From Skeletonema tropicum (Eukaryota; Bacillariophyta; Thalassiosirophyceae; Thalassiosirales; Thalassiosiraceae), in contig CM074147.1 in the NCBI GenBank assembly GCA_037178625.1, positions 992,001-1,056,000 on the forward strand: a DNA stretch of 64,000 nt. Reading direction: 5' to 3'. The position numbers were made by a program, and so were the translations under genes. The notes beneath the pieces were generated by a model that saw nothing but the letters and a program-made list of their open reading frames with translations, did no database searches and was not told where the DNA came from. Position 1 is the stretch's first letter. Each line of letters begins with the position of its first letter. Shown in pieces: positions 21,701 through 32,319 of this stretch.

Positions 21701-23592
21701 TCAAGTTGAAGACCCTCTTCTAGACAATGTGATCATCCCTGATACTGCGTCTAGAACGCAACTTTTGTCGTCAGCATCTGGTGAGTCATCAAGTCCTTCA
21801 TTATCATTTGAAGGATTCAAGGTGGCTGATTTCCGTTTGAGAGATTTTTTAGCATATTCCTGTGCTTTCATGAATTCATCCTTATCTCCAAGTACTGACG
21901 GAAAAAAGATCTTTGACTTGTCTTGTCCGGTTGGAAGAGCGGATGATTTTTGCCTTTTCCGTGTAGGTTTGTAACTTCCTGCTTCAACCTTGTTATCGTA
22001 AAAGCTTGATGCTGCTTTCATTGCCGCTGTTATTTGATCCTTTTGTCTTGCTGCTTCAATTGCAAGGTCCACAATACGTTGTTTTTCCGCTTGTTTGTCC
22101 GCTCTCTGTTTTACTTGCATGCACTGGAACAAGGTCTGTTCAACTTTCAACTGCGAGTACATTGGGCTGAGAACTCGCCACCACCTTTATTGATTAGCGA
22201 AGAGCCTTGTGAGTATTTATTTGAACGAAGAGCGATAATGAAAGGATTACAATGAGTGACTTACCCTGTTTGCATATCCATAGCCAAAAATCGACCTGGT
22301 GGACTCATTGTCGCTATTGATTTGTTTATCTGAGCTACTATCTCGTGAATAGAGAAGTTCTCCCCACGCCCTACTTTTTGATATTCCCTCTCGTACCGCT
22401 CGATGTTCATTTCAATCATGATACGAAATCTTCTATTGCCAATGTGGTGAAAGAAAGCCTGTCCTGACCCGCACAAGACGTCATAATTCGAAGGCATAAT
22501 AAAGGCGGCGGGATGAGTGATTGCTTCCGCACTAGATGGGTTATCACGCTCATCGGGCATGAAGAATTCTTCGATAGGTATTGACTGAAACGTCGATACC
22601 ATAGCTGGAATGTAATTGTTCATCAATCCATCATTTGCATAGCACAATTGCTGGCTAATGCTTGTGTGAAGTATTCTCGAGAAAGATGTCGGCTGATTTA
22701 TGTTCAACGTGAAAGGAGAGCTATTTGCAGAGACTGTATTAGCAGAGATAGCTGACCGCCCGGAATCATTTCTAGGGGCCCTATCATCATGTTGGATTCC
22801 CCATCTTCCGTCCACGATGCCAGTGACATCATTACTTATCATTGTGTCAGAAGTATTTGCAACAACTTGACATGCTCTTACATCTTTTGTCTGGACACTA
22901 GCGCATCCCGAATCAACATTTGACTGACCGGCAGAGCGATCATCATCGCTTTGCTGTACGAAAGGTAAATCTCCGTCATCCTCATCAACTTGGCTGGCTC
23001 TCTTGATCATATCAAATATGTGATCCCTTCGCACATAGAAACGACCCGCCGCAAGGAAGGTGACGTGTATCTTGTGTCGTGCCTCTTCTTTCGATGCGAC
23101 TTTCCATGAGATTGCATCCAACGAAGAGACGACATTGCTACTGCAATTACCTTCTGCCTTGCCCATTGGAAGAAGAAACCGCCCAGGTGGGCTGTTCCCT
23201 TGAATACTAGATAAAACGTTGTCGATAATCTCATCTTGCTTCGAGGTCTTTTCGGATGACCTGTCTTCAACTTTCAATGTAGTGATATCGCTGTCGAAGT
23301 AGTTATCAACATTAACTTCCACAAGGATACGAAAGCGCCTGTTCCCAATGTGGTCAAAGCATGTTGAGCCTTTTCCGAGCAGGACATCATTGATTCCAGG
23401 TAATGCTTTTAGACCCGGGTCTAGGAACACCGCTGAGGGCTGGTCATTACCAGACTTGAAGCGCTTCTTGACTTCGGAGTCGTTGAAAGAGATTCTGTTT
23501 CCACACAACTTGTCGGGATGTGTGGATGCTCTGGAAGCAGCAATATTCGTGTTGACGGCAACATCATCATCGTGGCCCGGACCCATCATCAT
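21701..23592 (-). CDS. Protein with two DUF6824 domains, two exons
   Basis: Exon 1 is 23592-22265 and exon 2 is 22184-21701, with an 80 bp intron (GTAAGT to AATAAAG), giving 603 aa. Two copies of the domain are seen. The first begins NDVLLGKGSTCFDHIGNRRF (near residue 70) and runs to about 195 through SPPGRFL, ISWKVASKEEARHKI. The second begins YDVLCGSGQAFFHHIGNRRF (near 365) and runs through SPPGRFLAMD, and the splice adds GWWRVLSP. This is the pattern of DUF6824, a family abundant in diatoms and of unknown function, often suspected to be nucleic-acid binding. The C-terminal part is helical and lysine/glutamine-rich (QVKQRADKQAEKQR), then disordered. The splice restores the tryptophan that normally ends the domain core, which supports the intron. 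Confidence 0.88.
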
Positions 23593-23912
23593 GATCTGCT
23601 GGAATTTAAACAGCGAGTAGCTTAGTATTTACGTCGGAGGGCTCCTTTAAGTGCTCTTGCGTGAAGTGATGCCCTTCTCGTGGGTGTTGCTCAATGTTCC
23701 GAGGATATCGTTCACAGCTTCGCCGCACATTCAGATGATAAGTGTAGGAATGAGAATGAACGAAGAATGAAAGCGTAAGAAGCAATCTACGATACAGACC
23801 CTATCAAAATGAAGCTTTTTGCACTCCAATTGCCAGAAGAAATGGGCTGTGCAGTCTTCAGTATTGTGTTTGCATTTTGCACCACCTCACATGAAATGTC
23901 TGCACAATTATT

Positions 23913-24307
23913 ACTAGCCTCGCTGACGCTCGTCTAGCCGCTGCGCGGGTTTTCTCCATGCATCTCGTCAAATCTAAGCCAATCAAAGAAAGAGTCTATC
24001 GAAAATTCTAAAAACGGGGGGGGCAAGGGGGGGTGTCCCCCCTGAACAATCAAATCTAAGCGAATCAAAGAAAGAGTCAATCGAAAATTCTAAAAACGGG
24101 GGGCAAGGGGGGTGTCCCCCCTGAACAATCAAATCTAAGCCAATCAAAAAAAGAGTCAATCGAAAATTCTAAAAACGGGGGGGGGCAAGGGGTCAAATCA
24201 AGCCAATCAAAGAAAGAGTCGATCGAAAATGCCCGTGAAGGCCAAAGGACACGCCAAAGGGCCCGGACAGAACGACCGAACGACTTAGCTCCTCTCATTA
24301 TTTAGAT
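23913..24307 (+). repeat. G-rich interspersed element, copy 1
   Basis: Begins ACTAGCCTCGCTGACGCTCG and ends at TTAGCTCCTCTCATTATTTA. It shares both ends and the interior with 25611-26030. Inside are three and a half tandem sub-repeats of about 80 bp, each with a poly-G tract, the word CAAGGGGGG, a poly-C tract and the box AATCAAATCTAAGCCAATCA. A shared 3' segment contains GCCCGTGAAGGCCAAAGGAC. Confidence 0.8.
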
Positions 24308-25036
24308 ACACGAACACCACACGGTATTGGGATAGAGAGTGTAGCGGTAATAAAGCCTTCCTATCTATCTAGACCGTACGTATGAGTGATGATAACGTAG
24401 AAAATGACAGATTTGAGATTGGAGTCTCACAAGGTAGGTTTCCACTAGGGGGCTTGGTGGGTGAGCAGCCAGGCAGAACCTCAATATTACGGACACGCCA
24501 AAATGAAAGCAACGATAGCATTTGCTCGAATAAAAACATTATATAATTTTAATATAGTCTTATGTCAGCGGAGATTGGGCTGAATCCCGCCCTCTACATT
24601 GTATCATTGCCTGTCTTTTAGCATTGCATCAATTATCTTCGTTGATTCCGTTTCATATCCATAAAACTCTCTTATATCGTCCATCGCAACATCGTAATGA
24701 TTTTTTTTATCACATAGACGCTCCATACAGTCCTAAACAACTTTCTTCTCGAATATTTCTATCGAGTTTCATTATCTTGATTTCGTTCACACCGAGTGAA
24801 TTGTATGGCATGTCTTGCTCCCATTGCGACCGAGTCTATAATATTCAGTCCAAAAGCGTGCAGCAGCATCGGGCTGCTACAAGTATTGCTGGTTTCTACC
24901 CCTCACCGCACGACCACGTGATTCCACACTTCACATTCCTCACTCGAGCATCCATTTGAGAGCCTGGAAATCAAACACGCACACATCACCATCTTTTTCC
25001 ATGGAAGGCTGTCATGAAATCCATAAATTAGGAAGC

Positions 25037-25607
25037 TTAGTGCTTCCCTTTTTCTTTCATTGTTGATTCATTGTAGACAGTGAATTCCAACCCGCCTGCA
25101 TCGAAATCGACGGTGCCTCCGTCCACACCGAAGCTGCTGCCGCCGCCGCCACTTGCCGCCACGGCACCGATCGGCGGCGATGTTTTTTTGAACTTGATTT
25201 GTTGCTAAGATACTGCTGGCCGCCGCCCTCTAACAGGCGGCTGCTTCTTGCTCTTTCTCATTGCTACTCGTCGACGATGCTGCTTTGACCATGGTGATGG
25301 TCTTGTGCTTTTGACGTGATGCTACCAGCGGCTCAAAATATCATGGTGCGTTACAGGCTTTACAGAAGCCCGCTCCAGAATGACAAAATCACATTCTGTA
25401 GGAGTTCCTACGCAGACAGTTGTCACTTTTTGCCCCCGGAGGGGGCCCTTTTTCACGTGGGTGTGGGCATGTAGGGTTAATGGGGTTAATGCTATTACCA
25501 CACCCTGGATCAAAATTGACAGAAAGACTCCCATCTGGAAGAACAAAATCAAGATAAATTAGAATCCCCGAGGGATTGTTGCAATAGTGTAAACTTAAGC
25601 TTTCCAT
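25037..25607 (-). pseudogene. Possible decayed or spliced gene
   Basis: Minus-strand stretches that read like protein in more than one frame. At 25607-25322: ILIYLDFVLPDGSLSVNFDP, then after a one-base change of frame VVIALTPLTLHAHTH and VCVGTPTECDFVILERASVK to a stop at 25322. At about 25199-25037: QQIKFKKTSPPIGAVAASGG to LEFTVYNESTMKEKGKH and a stop. No clean set of splice sites joins them, so either introns are missed or the gene is dead. No family recognised. Confidence 0.3.
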
Positions 25608-25610
25608 ACT

Positions 25611-26030
25611 ACTAGCCTCGCTGACGCTCGTCTAGCCGCTGCGCGGGTTTTCTAAATAAGAGAGGAGGCACCGGCTATCTACTACGATATTGATTGTGTC
25701 TACTTATACATAGCAGGGGGGGTGTCCCCCCCTGAACAATCAAATCTAAGCCAATCAAAGAAAGAGTCAAAAATTCTAAAAACGGGGGGGGGCAAGGGGG
25801 GGTGTCCCCCCCTGAACAATCAAATCTAAGCCAATTAAAAATTAGAACCCTATTTCTTGACACTCCACATCACACGTCCAAAGAAAGAGTCGATCGAAAA
25901 TGCCCGTGAAGGCCAAAGGACACGCCAAAGGGCCCGGACAGAACGACAGAACGACAGAACGACCGACCGACCGACAGAACGACAGAACGAACGACAGAAC
26001 GAACGACTTAGCTCCTCTCATTATTTAGAT
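25611..26030 (+). repeat. G-rich interspersed element, copy 2
   Basis: Same ends and interior as 23913-24307. It has two 80 bp sub-repeats and, near the 3' end (about 25937-26006), an expanded GACAGAAC/GACCGACC micro-repeat that copy 1 lacks. Confidence 0.8.
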
Positions 26031-26065
26031 TGACCACCTGACCCGATAGTTGGATAGTCGATAAA

Positions 26066-26205
26066 GTCCATCTGATGCCCTAAAGAGGTCATGGTTAGCT
26101 TATACTTATGTACTTTTGCTCTTACCTACCATGGTTGGGAGGTTGCGCGCAAGCTGCGTGCGCGGGATAGTTTTGTTGGCGGCAAGTTTGGAAGTTGCTT
26201 TTGAG
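26066..26205 (+). repeat. Segmental duplication, copy 1 (partner 26562-26707)
   Basis: Shares CTGATGCCCT(A/G)AAGAGGTCA, TACC...CATGGTTGGGA, GCGCAAGCTGCG and GGGATAGTTTTGTTGGCGGC with 26562-26707 in the same order, with small insertions in each. Confidence 0.75.
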
Positions 26206-26305
26206 AGAGGTGTGTCTCTTTGTCGCAGGCAAATTTGAACGAACTCGCTATCGTATATCATATCATTAGGAAATTAGCTCACAATCTTACATCGTGCCAA
26301 CCAAT

Positions 26306-26430
26306 CATTGACGGCGCTGCATTACGAGAAGTGTATTTTGTGAGGGCTTCGCCCGAACTGTGATTATCCATTGACGGCGCTGCATTACGAGAAGTGTATT
26401 TTGTGAGGGCTTCGCCCGAACTGTGATTAT
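26306..26430 (+). repeat. Perfect tandem duplication of about 63 bp
   Basis: CATTGACGGCGCTGCATTAC and the following 43 bases to GTGATTAT occur at 26306-26368 and again at 26369-26430 with no visible difference. A diverged third copy lies at about 26514-26566. Confidence 0.85.
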
Positions 26431-26561
26431 CATTGATTACACGTCGTGCCAACTGTCTGGATTACACCCTCCTCAGCGGTCGCTTTTTGGGATCTCACAT
26501 CGTGCCAACCAATCATTGACCGTGCAGCATCACGAGAAGTGTATTTTGTAAGGGCTCTGAT

Positions 26562-26707
26562 TACCTGATGCCCTGAAGAGGTCATGGTTACTTGTTTCTT
26601 ACTACTACATATCTCTTACCTACCTCCATGCCATGGTTGGGATAGGAGGTGGTGCGCAAGCTGCGCGGGATAGTTTTGTTGGCGGCAAGTTTTGGAAGTT
26701 GCTTTTG
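26562..26707 (+). repeat. Segmental duplication, copy 2
   Basis: Partner of 26066-26205. The two copies flank the 63 bp duplication. Confidence 0.75.
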
Positions 26708-26961
26708 ATTTTAGCGATTTTTCTTATTCATTTCAGATGCCCATCTGCTTCAACAAGTTCCGCTCCTGTCCGCCCCCAAATAGAGAGAGAAGCCCTCGCG
26801 CAATGGCCAAAAATTCCAAAAAGTTGCATAACTACGCCCTACCGTGCTCAGAAGAACCATTGCCATTGCTTCCATATACTGCTTTTGCGTGACCTTTTCT
26901 CATAGTAGCTTCATTAAGTGCAGCCGGGCATCCCATACAAAAAGGTCACGCGAACTCAGTA

Positions 26962-27216
26962 ATGCAGCTCAACGAAACGATGATGCGTGCGCGAAACTTA
27001 TTATTGGAACTTTTGTTGTTCCTGTCGATTGGAGAGTCATGTTGGTACACCATCAACGGAGGCGCAGACGAGTACAGCCTCGCTCGTCGACTTGGATTCT
27101 TTAGGAAGGACGATTAGTATGCTTTCCTTGTCGGCACTGGGCTGGTATCATACACTTGCACGGTCAATCCAGTTGCTACTGAGCGTGAGAAGATGAAGAA
27201 GATACAAATCAATTGA
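26962..27216 (+). pseudogene. Unidentified ORF interrupted by one TAG
   Basis: From ATG 26962 one frame reads MQLNETMMRARNLLLELLLF, ESCWYTINGGADEYSLARRL, GFFRKDD, a TAG at 27115-27117, then YAFLVGTGLVSYTCTVNPVA and TEREKMKKIQIN to TGA at 27214-27216. Both sides of the stop look like real protein in the same frame, so this is a recent pseudogene, an exon pair or a base error. No family recognised. Confidence 0.4.
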
Positions 27217-27559
27217 GATGAAAGGAACAATTTGATGATTGAATATAAAAGTAATGAGGTGTGAGCCGGCTCAAGTTGATTGAAGGAATGATTTGATTAA
27301 ATACTGCGAACGTCCTGTTTGAATGGCAGCGGATATACGTGACAAAAACTTTGCCATCGGCTGGTTCTACCGCTCCAAGATATGACAACAATGCAGCGCA
27401 TTTAAAGCGGCAGTTTTGTTTCTGAGAGATAACATTTATTCATATCAAGCAACTGCGCGAAACTGTCTATATTTGGTTTAACGCGAGGAGGTTGTGTGTT
27501 TGGGGTCTCTAAGCTACTGCAGACGCAACAATTCAACACAAAGTTAACTTCATCAAATC

Positions 27560-28240
27560 AGACCTGATCGTCAGGATGCAATAGCGTTAGATTATTATGC
27601 AAGGCATTTGTGATTCAATAAGTTGAAGAGGTCAGACTTCTTCTATATATCAATGTGGACGACATAGCAGTTCAGACCTAACAAATATCTTACAAAGTCC
27701 GTACAATCACTATACTACTCAATTTTGGCTCATTTTAATGCCCTCGTCAGGACACATTTAGTGCTTCTATTGTGCATTCACACGTGATTTTACAGATTGA
27801 AGTCACCAGACCTCTTCTATGCATTCATGTGGACGACATATCAGCTCCAACCTCGGGTATGTCATCTGCAGTTCGTATGACACTACGCTACTCAGTCACG
27901 GCCAAATCAAAAAATGCCTCATCAGGACACATTGAGTGATTCTATTGTGTGATATATCAGTGATGTAAGAGGTTTTAATAATCAGGCCTCATCTATGCAT
28001 CCATGTGGATGACATATCAACTCCAACCTCGGGTATGTCATCTGTAGCTCGTATATCAATATGCTACTCAATCTTTGTCAAGCCCAGTGCCCTCTTCAAA
28101 ACACATATTTTGACTATATTGTGTGATGTATTTGTGTTGTGAACGTTTTAGTCAGCAAACCTCTTCTATGCATGCATATAGACAACATATCAACTCTAAC
28201 CTCGGATATGCCATCTGTAGTGTACACAGCAACCTTATAA
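27560..28240 (+). repeat. Tandem array, about four diverged units of roughly 174 bp
   Basis: The marker TTCTAT(G/A)(C/T)AT.CATGTGGACGACAT recurs at about 27641, 27815, 27991 and 28164, followed each time by CTC(C/T)AACCTCGG(G/A)TATG.CATCTG and later CAGGACACAT and ATTGTGTGAT. Units are strongly diverged, so this is an old array. Confidence 0.8.
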
Positions 28241-28289
28241 TGATCGATTTGGGCAACGTGTTAGCTCAGTATTTTGACACCATTTTATG

Positions 28290-29170
28290 CGTCTAGCATC
28301 GTCAATTCAAGCAATATCCGCTACTAGTGGTGCATTTTAGATTGCAACGATAGTACGAAAGGATATATACACGGCTCATGGTAACTACACTTGTAGCGAC
28401 GATGTTTCAGTCTCGTATGCGACTTGATGAAGGCCAATTGAGCGTAGAGCTAGCTGTTTGCAACACATTTATGTGTGTAGCGACGTGAATATGAGCCTGA
28501 GCCGCTGCTAGTGGTTCATTATAGTTGGCAACGATAGTACGAAAGGACATACACACGGCTCATGGTGACTACACTTGTAGCGGCGATGCTGCAGTCTAGT
28601 ATGCGACTTGATGAAGGCCAATCGAGCGTAGAGCTAGCTGTTTGCGACACATTTATGTGTGTAGCGACGTGAATATGAGCCTGAGCCGCTGCTAGTGGTT
28701 CATTATAGTTGGCAACGATAGTATAGAAGGAAATGTATACGGCTCATAAAGACTACACTTGTAGCGGAGATGTTACAGCCTCGTATGCGACTCGATTAAT
28801 GCCAATTGAGCGTAGAGCCAGCTCCGTCTTTCACCATCTCAATGTGTGCAGCGACGTGAATACGAGCCTGAGCCGCTGCTAGTGGTTCATTATAGTTGGC
28901 AACGATAGTATAGAAGGAAATGTATACGGCTCATAAAGACTACACTTGTAGCGGAGATGTTACAGCCTCGTATGCGACTTGATGAAGGCCAATCGAGCGT
29001 AGAGCGAGCTCCGTCTTTCACCATTACAATGTCTGTAGCGACGTGGATATGAGCCTGAGCCGCTGCTGGTGGTTCATTATAGTTGGCAACGATAGTATAG
29101 AAGGAAATGAATAGGGCTCATGAGGACTACACTTGTAGCGGCGATGCTGCAGTCTCTATGCGACTTGATG
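28290..29170 (+). repeat. Tandem array, about five units of 184-187 bp
   Basis: The word GGCAACGATAGTA recurs at 28345 (diverged), 28529, 28713, 28900 and 29087. Each unit also carries ACGGCTCAT, CTACACTTGTAGCGGCGATG, TATGCGACTTGATGAAGGCC, GAGCGTAGAGC and GAGCCTGAGCCGCTGCTAGT. A box of about 55 bp in each unit matches the core of the 300 bp satellite at 11.3-21 kb (see findings). Confidence 0.85.
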
Positions 29171-29186
29171 GAGGCACAGTAGAATT

Positions 29187-29210
29187 CAGTCACGGAGCAA
29201 CCCGTGACTG
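29187..29210. other. Short perfect hairpin
   Basis: CAGTCACGG, six-base loop, CCGTGACTG. It sits at the end of the 185 bp array, so it may mark an element end; nothing else supports a function. Confidence 0.35.
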
Positions 29211-30211
29211 ACTTACAGTTTCTGGCGGGAAAGAGGTTGAAGGCCGTGAGTGTCCTTCTGTCATCAGATCAGAGGCAAATTTGAACGAACTCTGACAAGA
29301 TCAAACACACCGTCGAACGAAACATCGATAGGACTTACCAAGGTGGCTGTGAATTTCTTCTTAACTGGTACAATGACCTCACATCAAATAATGAAAACTT
29401 GTAACACTGAAGTATAATCAATATACATATACATACACATAAGTATTCATGAACTACTATGCTTGTATGCTTGGACAAATAATTAATCCTCTCTTACATT
29501 TTTGACCTTCTTCTTCTTCCCTATTTGCTCTCACTTCTCTGTTTTACACGTACCAACAAAACTACTTTGGCGTGCCAACCGTCCCTCCGGGGGCGCTTCA
29601 CGGAGTGACCTGATTATCTGGCAAAAAAAAGTTTCTCCGAGAATGACAAATCAAGCCCTCGTACCCGCGCTCTGCTAGCAAATTTAACTAGCGCCGTACC
29701 CGTCAATGTGACAGAGTACTTGGCCACAAATGGCGCCACCTAACAAATCACTAGCTTTGAGAGACCTCCGTACCGGCCAAAATGTGATTTTTGTCACATT
29801 TCTGAGTTATGTACTTAAGGCTTAAAATATCACACATCACAGTTAACCTCAAGTGAATAACCCTTTCCAAGTGTAAAGAAGCTCGCTTCTATCTGGTATG
29901 GGTGGTACCTATATCAGAAGACACTCTAGAAAGAGAAAAATAGATTTCTGCACATGCGTAGGAATCAATTAATTGAGTAACCTACTTCAATATTCAAATG
30001 GCGCGTAGCGCGATGATGGTCCTTGTGTCGCCGTCCGATTTGTTCGGCTTTCGGCTTGACTCGGCTCAGCTTGCCCTCAACTTCCACCCTCCACGCACTC
30101 TCCACTCTCCACTCCCTCAATCAGGGTCGCTCACGCCAGCACCCAGCACCCTGCACCCTGCAAAGCAACAAGAAGGGTGGCACATAACTTCATCAACCAA
30201 CAGCAACTAGC

Positions 30212-32244
30212 ATGGTGCCGTGTCGAGCAGCTACGTCGCTCTCCTGCTACCTGATCAGCCTTGTGACCTTGACGTTGCTACCGATCGACAACACTGCTGC
30301 GTTTCAGATCACTAGTCCACTTTTTGTGCCTCCTAGCCTTAGCAATGGCCCAGCGGTGGTTCCGTTGGTAACCAATCGTCATGGATCGGGAGCGTCATGC
30401 TGCTCTGATAATGGTATATTATGTTATCGTGTGATTGAGAAAAATAGAATAAGACACAACACTGCGCCGCTGTTTTCATCGGCAAATGGATCGTCGCAAG
30501 AAGAAGGAGACAAATCTCCCAAAAGACGGCAGCCGATCCAAGCCATCAAAGCTCTCATTATCAAAATTCTTAGGTTCTTCACAACGGCACCAAACAAATT
30601 CACGGCATACTACAGGAGACTCACTAAGAAGGGGAAAATCATATTAGCTATGCAACTGATGTCGCTTGGTCTATTGATGGGAGCTGCAGCGAAAACTACT
30701 GCAACAGCAAAAGCTAATCAAGCCAACCGTCCTGTGGAAGTTTCGTACAGTACCTTTTTAGACTTGGTGGATATCAATGGCAAGGGACACAAGCCTGGGA
30801 AACATCCTGCACTCAAACTTGACAATGTCATCATATCAAAAGATCGGGTGGGATTCCGTGTAGTTACAGATAAGGAGAAACATGAACTTGCGTTAATAGA
30901 TAAGAAACTTGTTCAGAAGGAGGATGTCTCGGTAATCGCACCTGCTGAATCAACGAGGACCATCTACGCAATGAAACCGATGGCATCACAAGAACTGATT
31001 GAAACACTACGTGAACACGAGGTGCCATTTCGTGCGGCATCAACAAAGGGGGCCAATACTGCTGCAAACGTGGCACGATTTTCTATTTTCTTTGTGTATC
31101 TCTTGTTCCTATCGAGAATGTACAAGGCTATGGGTGGCGGAGGCGCTGGTGGTGGAAGTGGTGCCCCTGGAAAATTGGCTACATTCTCTCCTGGTGAACC
31201 ACTCGTGAAATTTGACGATATTGAGGGAATTGATGATGCCAAATTTGAGGTTATGGAACTTGTGGATACTTTACGAAATCCCAAGAAGTATGAGATCTTA
31301 GGGGCCAGAGCTCCTACAGGTTTATTACTAGAAGGGCCACCAGGAACAGGTAAGGAAATGCTTGTATTTATTTTCGTTTCTACATCGTTTTTCCCAGAGG
31401 GGGTGGGGACGTGTGAAATAATAATGTATGCGGGCAACGAGCCAAACCTTCCCAGAGCTAACGGTTATGTATGTTTATCATTTTGACAGGAAAAACTATG
31501 TTGGCTCGTGCAACAGCGGCAACTGCGGGAGTGCCTTTGCTTTATTGCAGTGGAAGTGACTTCGTTGAGATGTTTGTGGGACGCGGAGCCGCTAGGGTCC
31601 GCAATACTTTTGCTCGTGCTGCGAAGATGTCCCCTTGTATCATTTTCATTGATGAGTTGGATGCACTTGGAAAAAGTCGTGACATGGGTGGCATGGGGGC
31701 TAGCATGAGGAGTAACGACGAAGCTGAACAGACACTGAATCAGCTCTTAGCATGCATGGATGGGCTCGATTCATCAAGAAGAGTTTGTGTTCTTGCAGCC
31801 ACTAACAGGAGAGAAGTGTTGGATCCTGCTTTAATACGGCCTGGTCGATTTGATAGGATTATTAAAGTCACGCTACCCGATACTAGTGGAAGGGAACGCA
31901 TCTTGCGTGTACACGCAAAGAAATTGCCAGGATTTTCAGAATGCAATGGAGTCGAGGAGAAACGGCCTGGCAGTTTAGGAAAAGGATCATCGGTGGATCT
32001 CTCGGCAGTTGCAGCGGTAACGAAGGGTTTGTGTGGAGCGGATCTCGAATTCATTGTTAATGAAGCAGCTATCAGGGCAGTGCGACGGGTGAGCACGAAA
32101 CTGAGGGCAGGTGAAGATCCAAAAGGGATTACTCCTGTAGTCAGCGCTGAAGATTTTGAGAAGAGCGTGATTGACTTCAAACGTACACGCCAGGGTGGAG
32201 GAGTGAATGATATACTGAACAATGTACTGGGAAAGAGAGACTAA
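30212..32244 (+). CDS. Plastid-targeted FtsH-like AAA ATPase lacking the protease domain, two exons
   Basis: Exon 1 is 30212-31349 and exon 2 is 31490-32244, with a 140 bp intron (GTAAGG to TTTGACAG) that falls inside the Walker A motif; 630 aa. A hydrophobic signal (residues about 8-25) is followed by TAAF, the alanine-phenylalanine cleavage context of diatom plastid presequences. A first membrane segment lies near residues 145-160 and a second near 290-305 ([11 protein letters not shown]), as in FtsH. The AAA domain follows: GPPGTGKT at about 375-382, FVG pore loop, [30 protein letters not shown], and the lid with [12 protein letters not shown]. The protein then ends: there is no M41 domain and no HExxH zinc site. 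It therefore resembles the inactive FtsHi or ATPase-only relatives and would act as an unfoldase or in import rather than as a protease. A 70-codon upstream frame (29998-30210) ends one base before the start codon. Confidence 0.88.
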
Positions 32245-32319
32245 ATGAACACGAAATACGAAAATACTAGTTTAATGTGCATACTTTTCCTATTGCGGTA
32301 TATTTTATACAAACATATA

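Larger units (their letters stand above)
23593..30211. other. 6.6 kb gene-poor repeat region
   Basis: It contains two copies of a G-rich element, a segmental duplication, two tandem arrays, a decayed ORF at 27 kb and a possible decayed ORF at 25.0-25.6 kb, all listed separately. From about 24310 to 25030 and from 29211 to 29990 I see no gene, RNA gene or repeat. Confidence 0.5.

Noticed and set aside
29998..30210. 70-codon frame ending one base before the FtsH-like start
   Set aside because: Most likely 5' leader sequence; it could be an upstream ORF but nothing beyond its position supports it.
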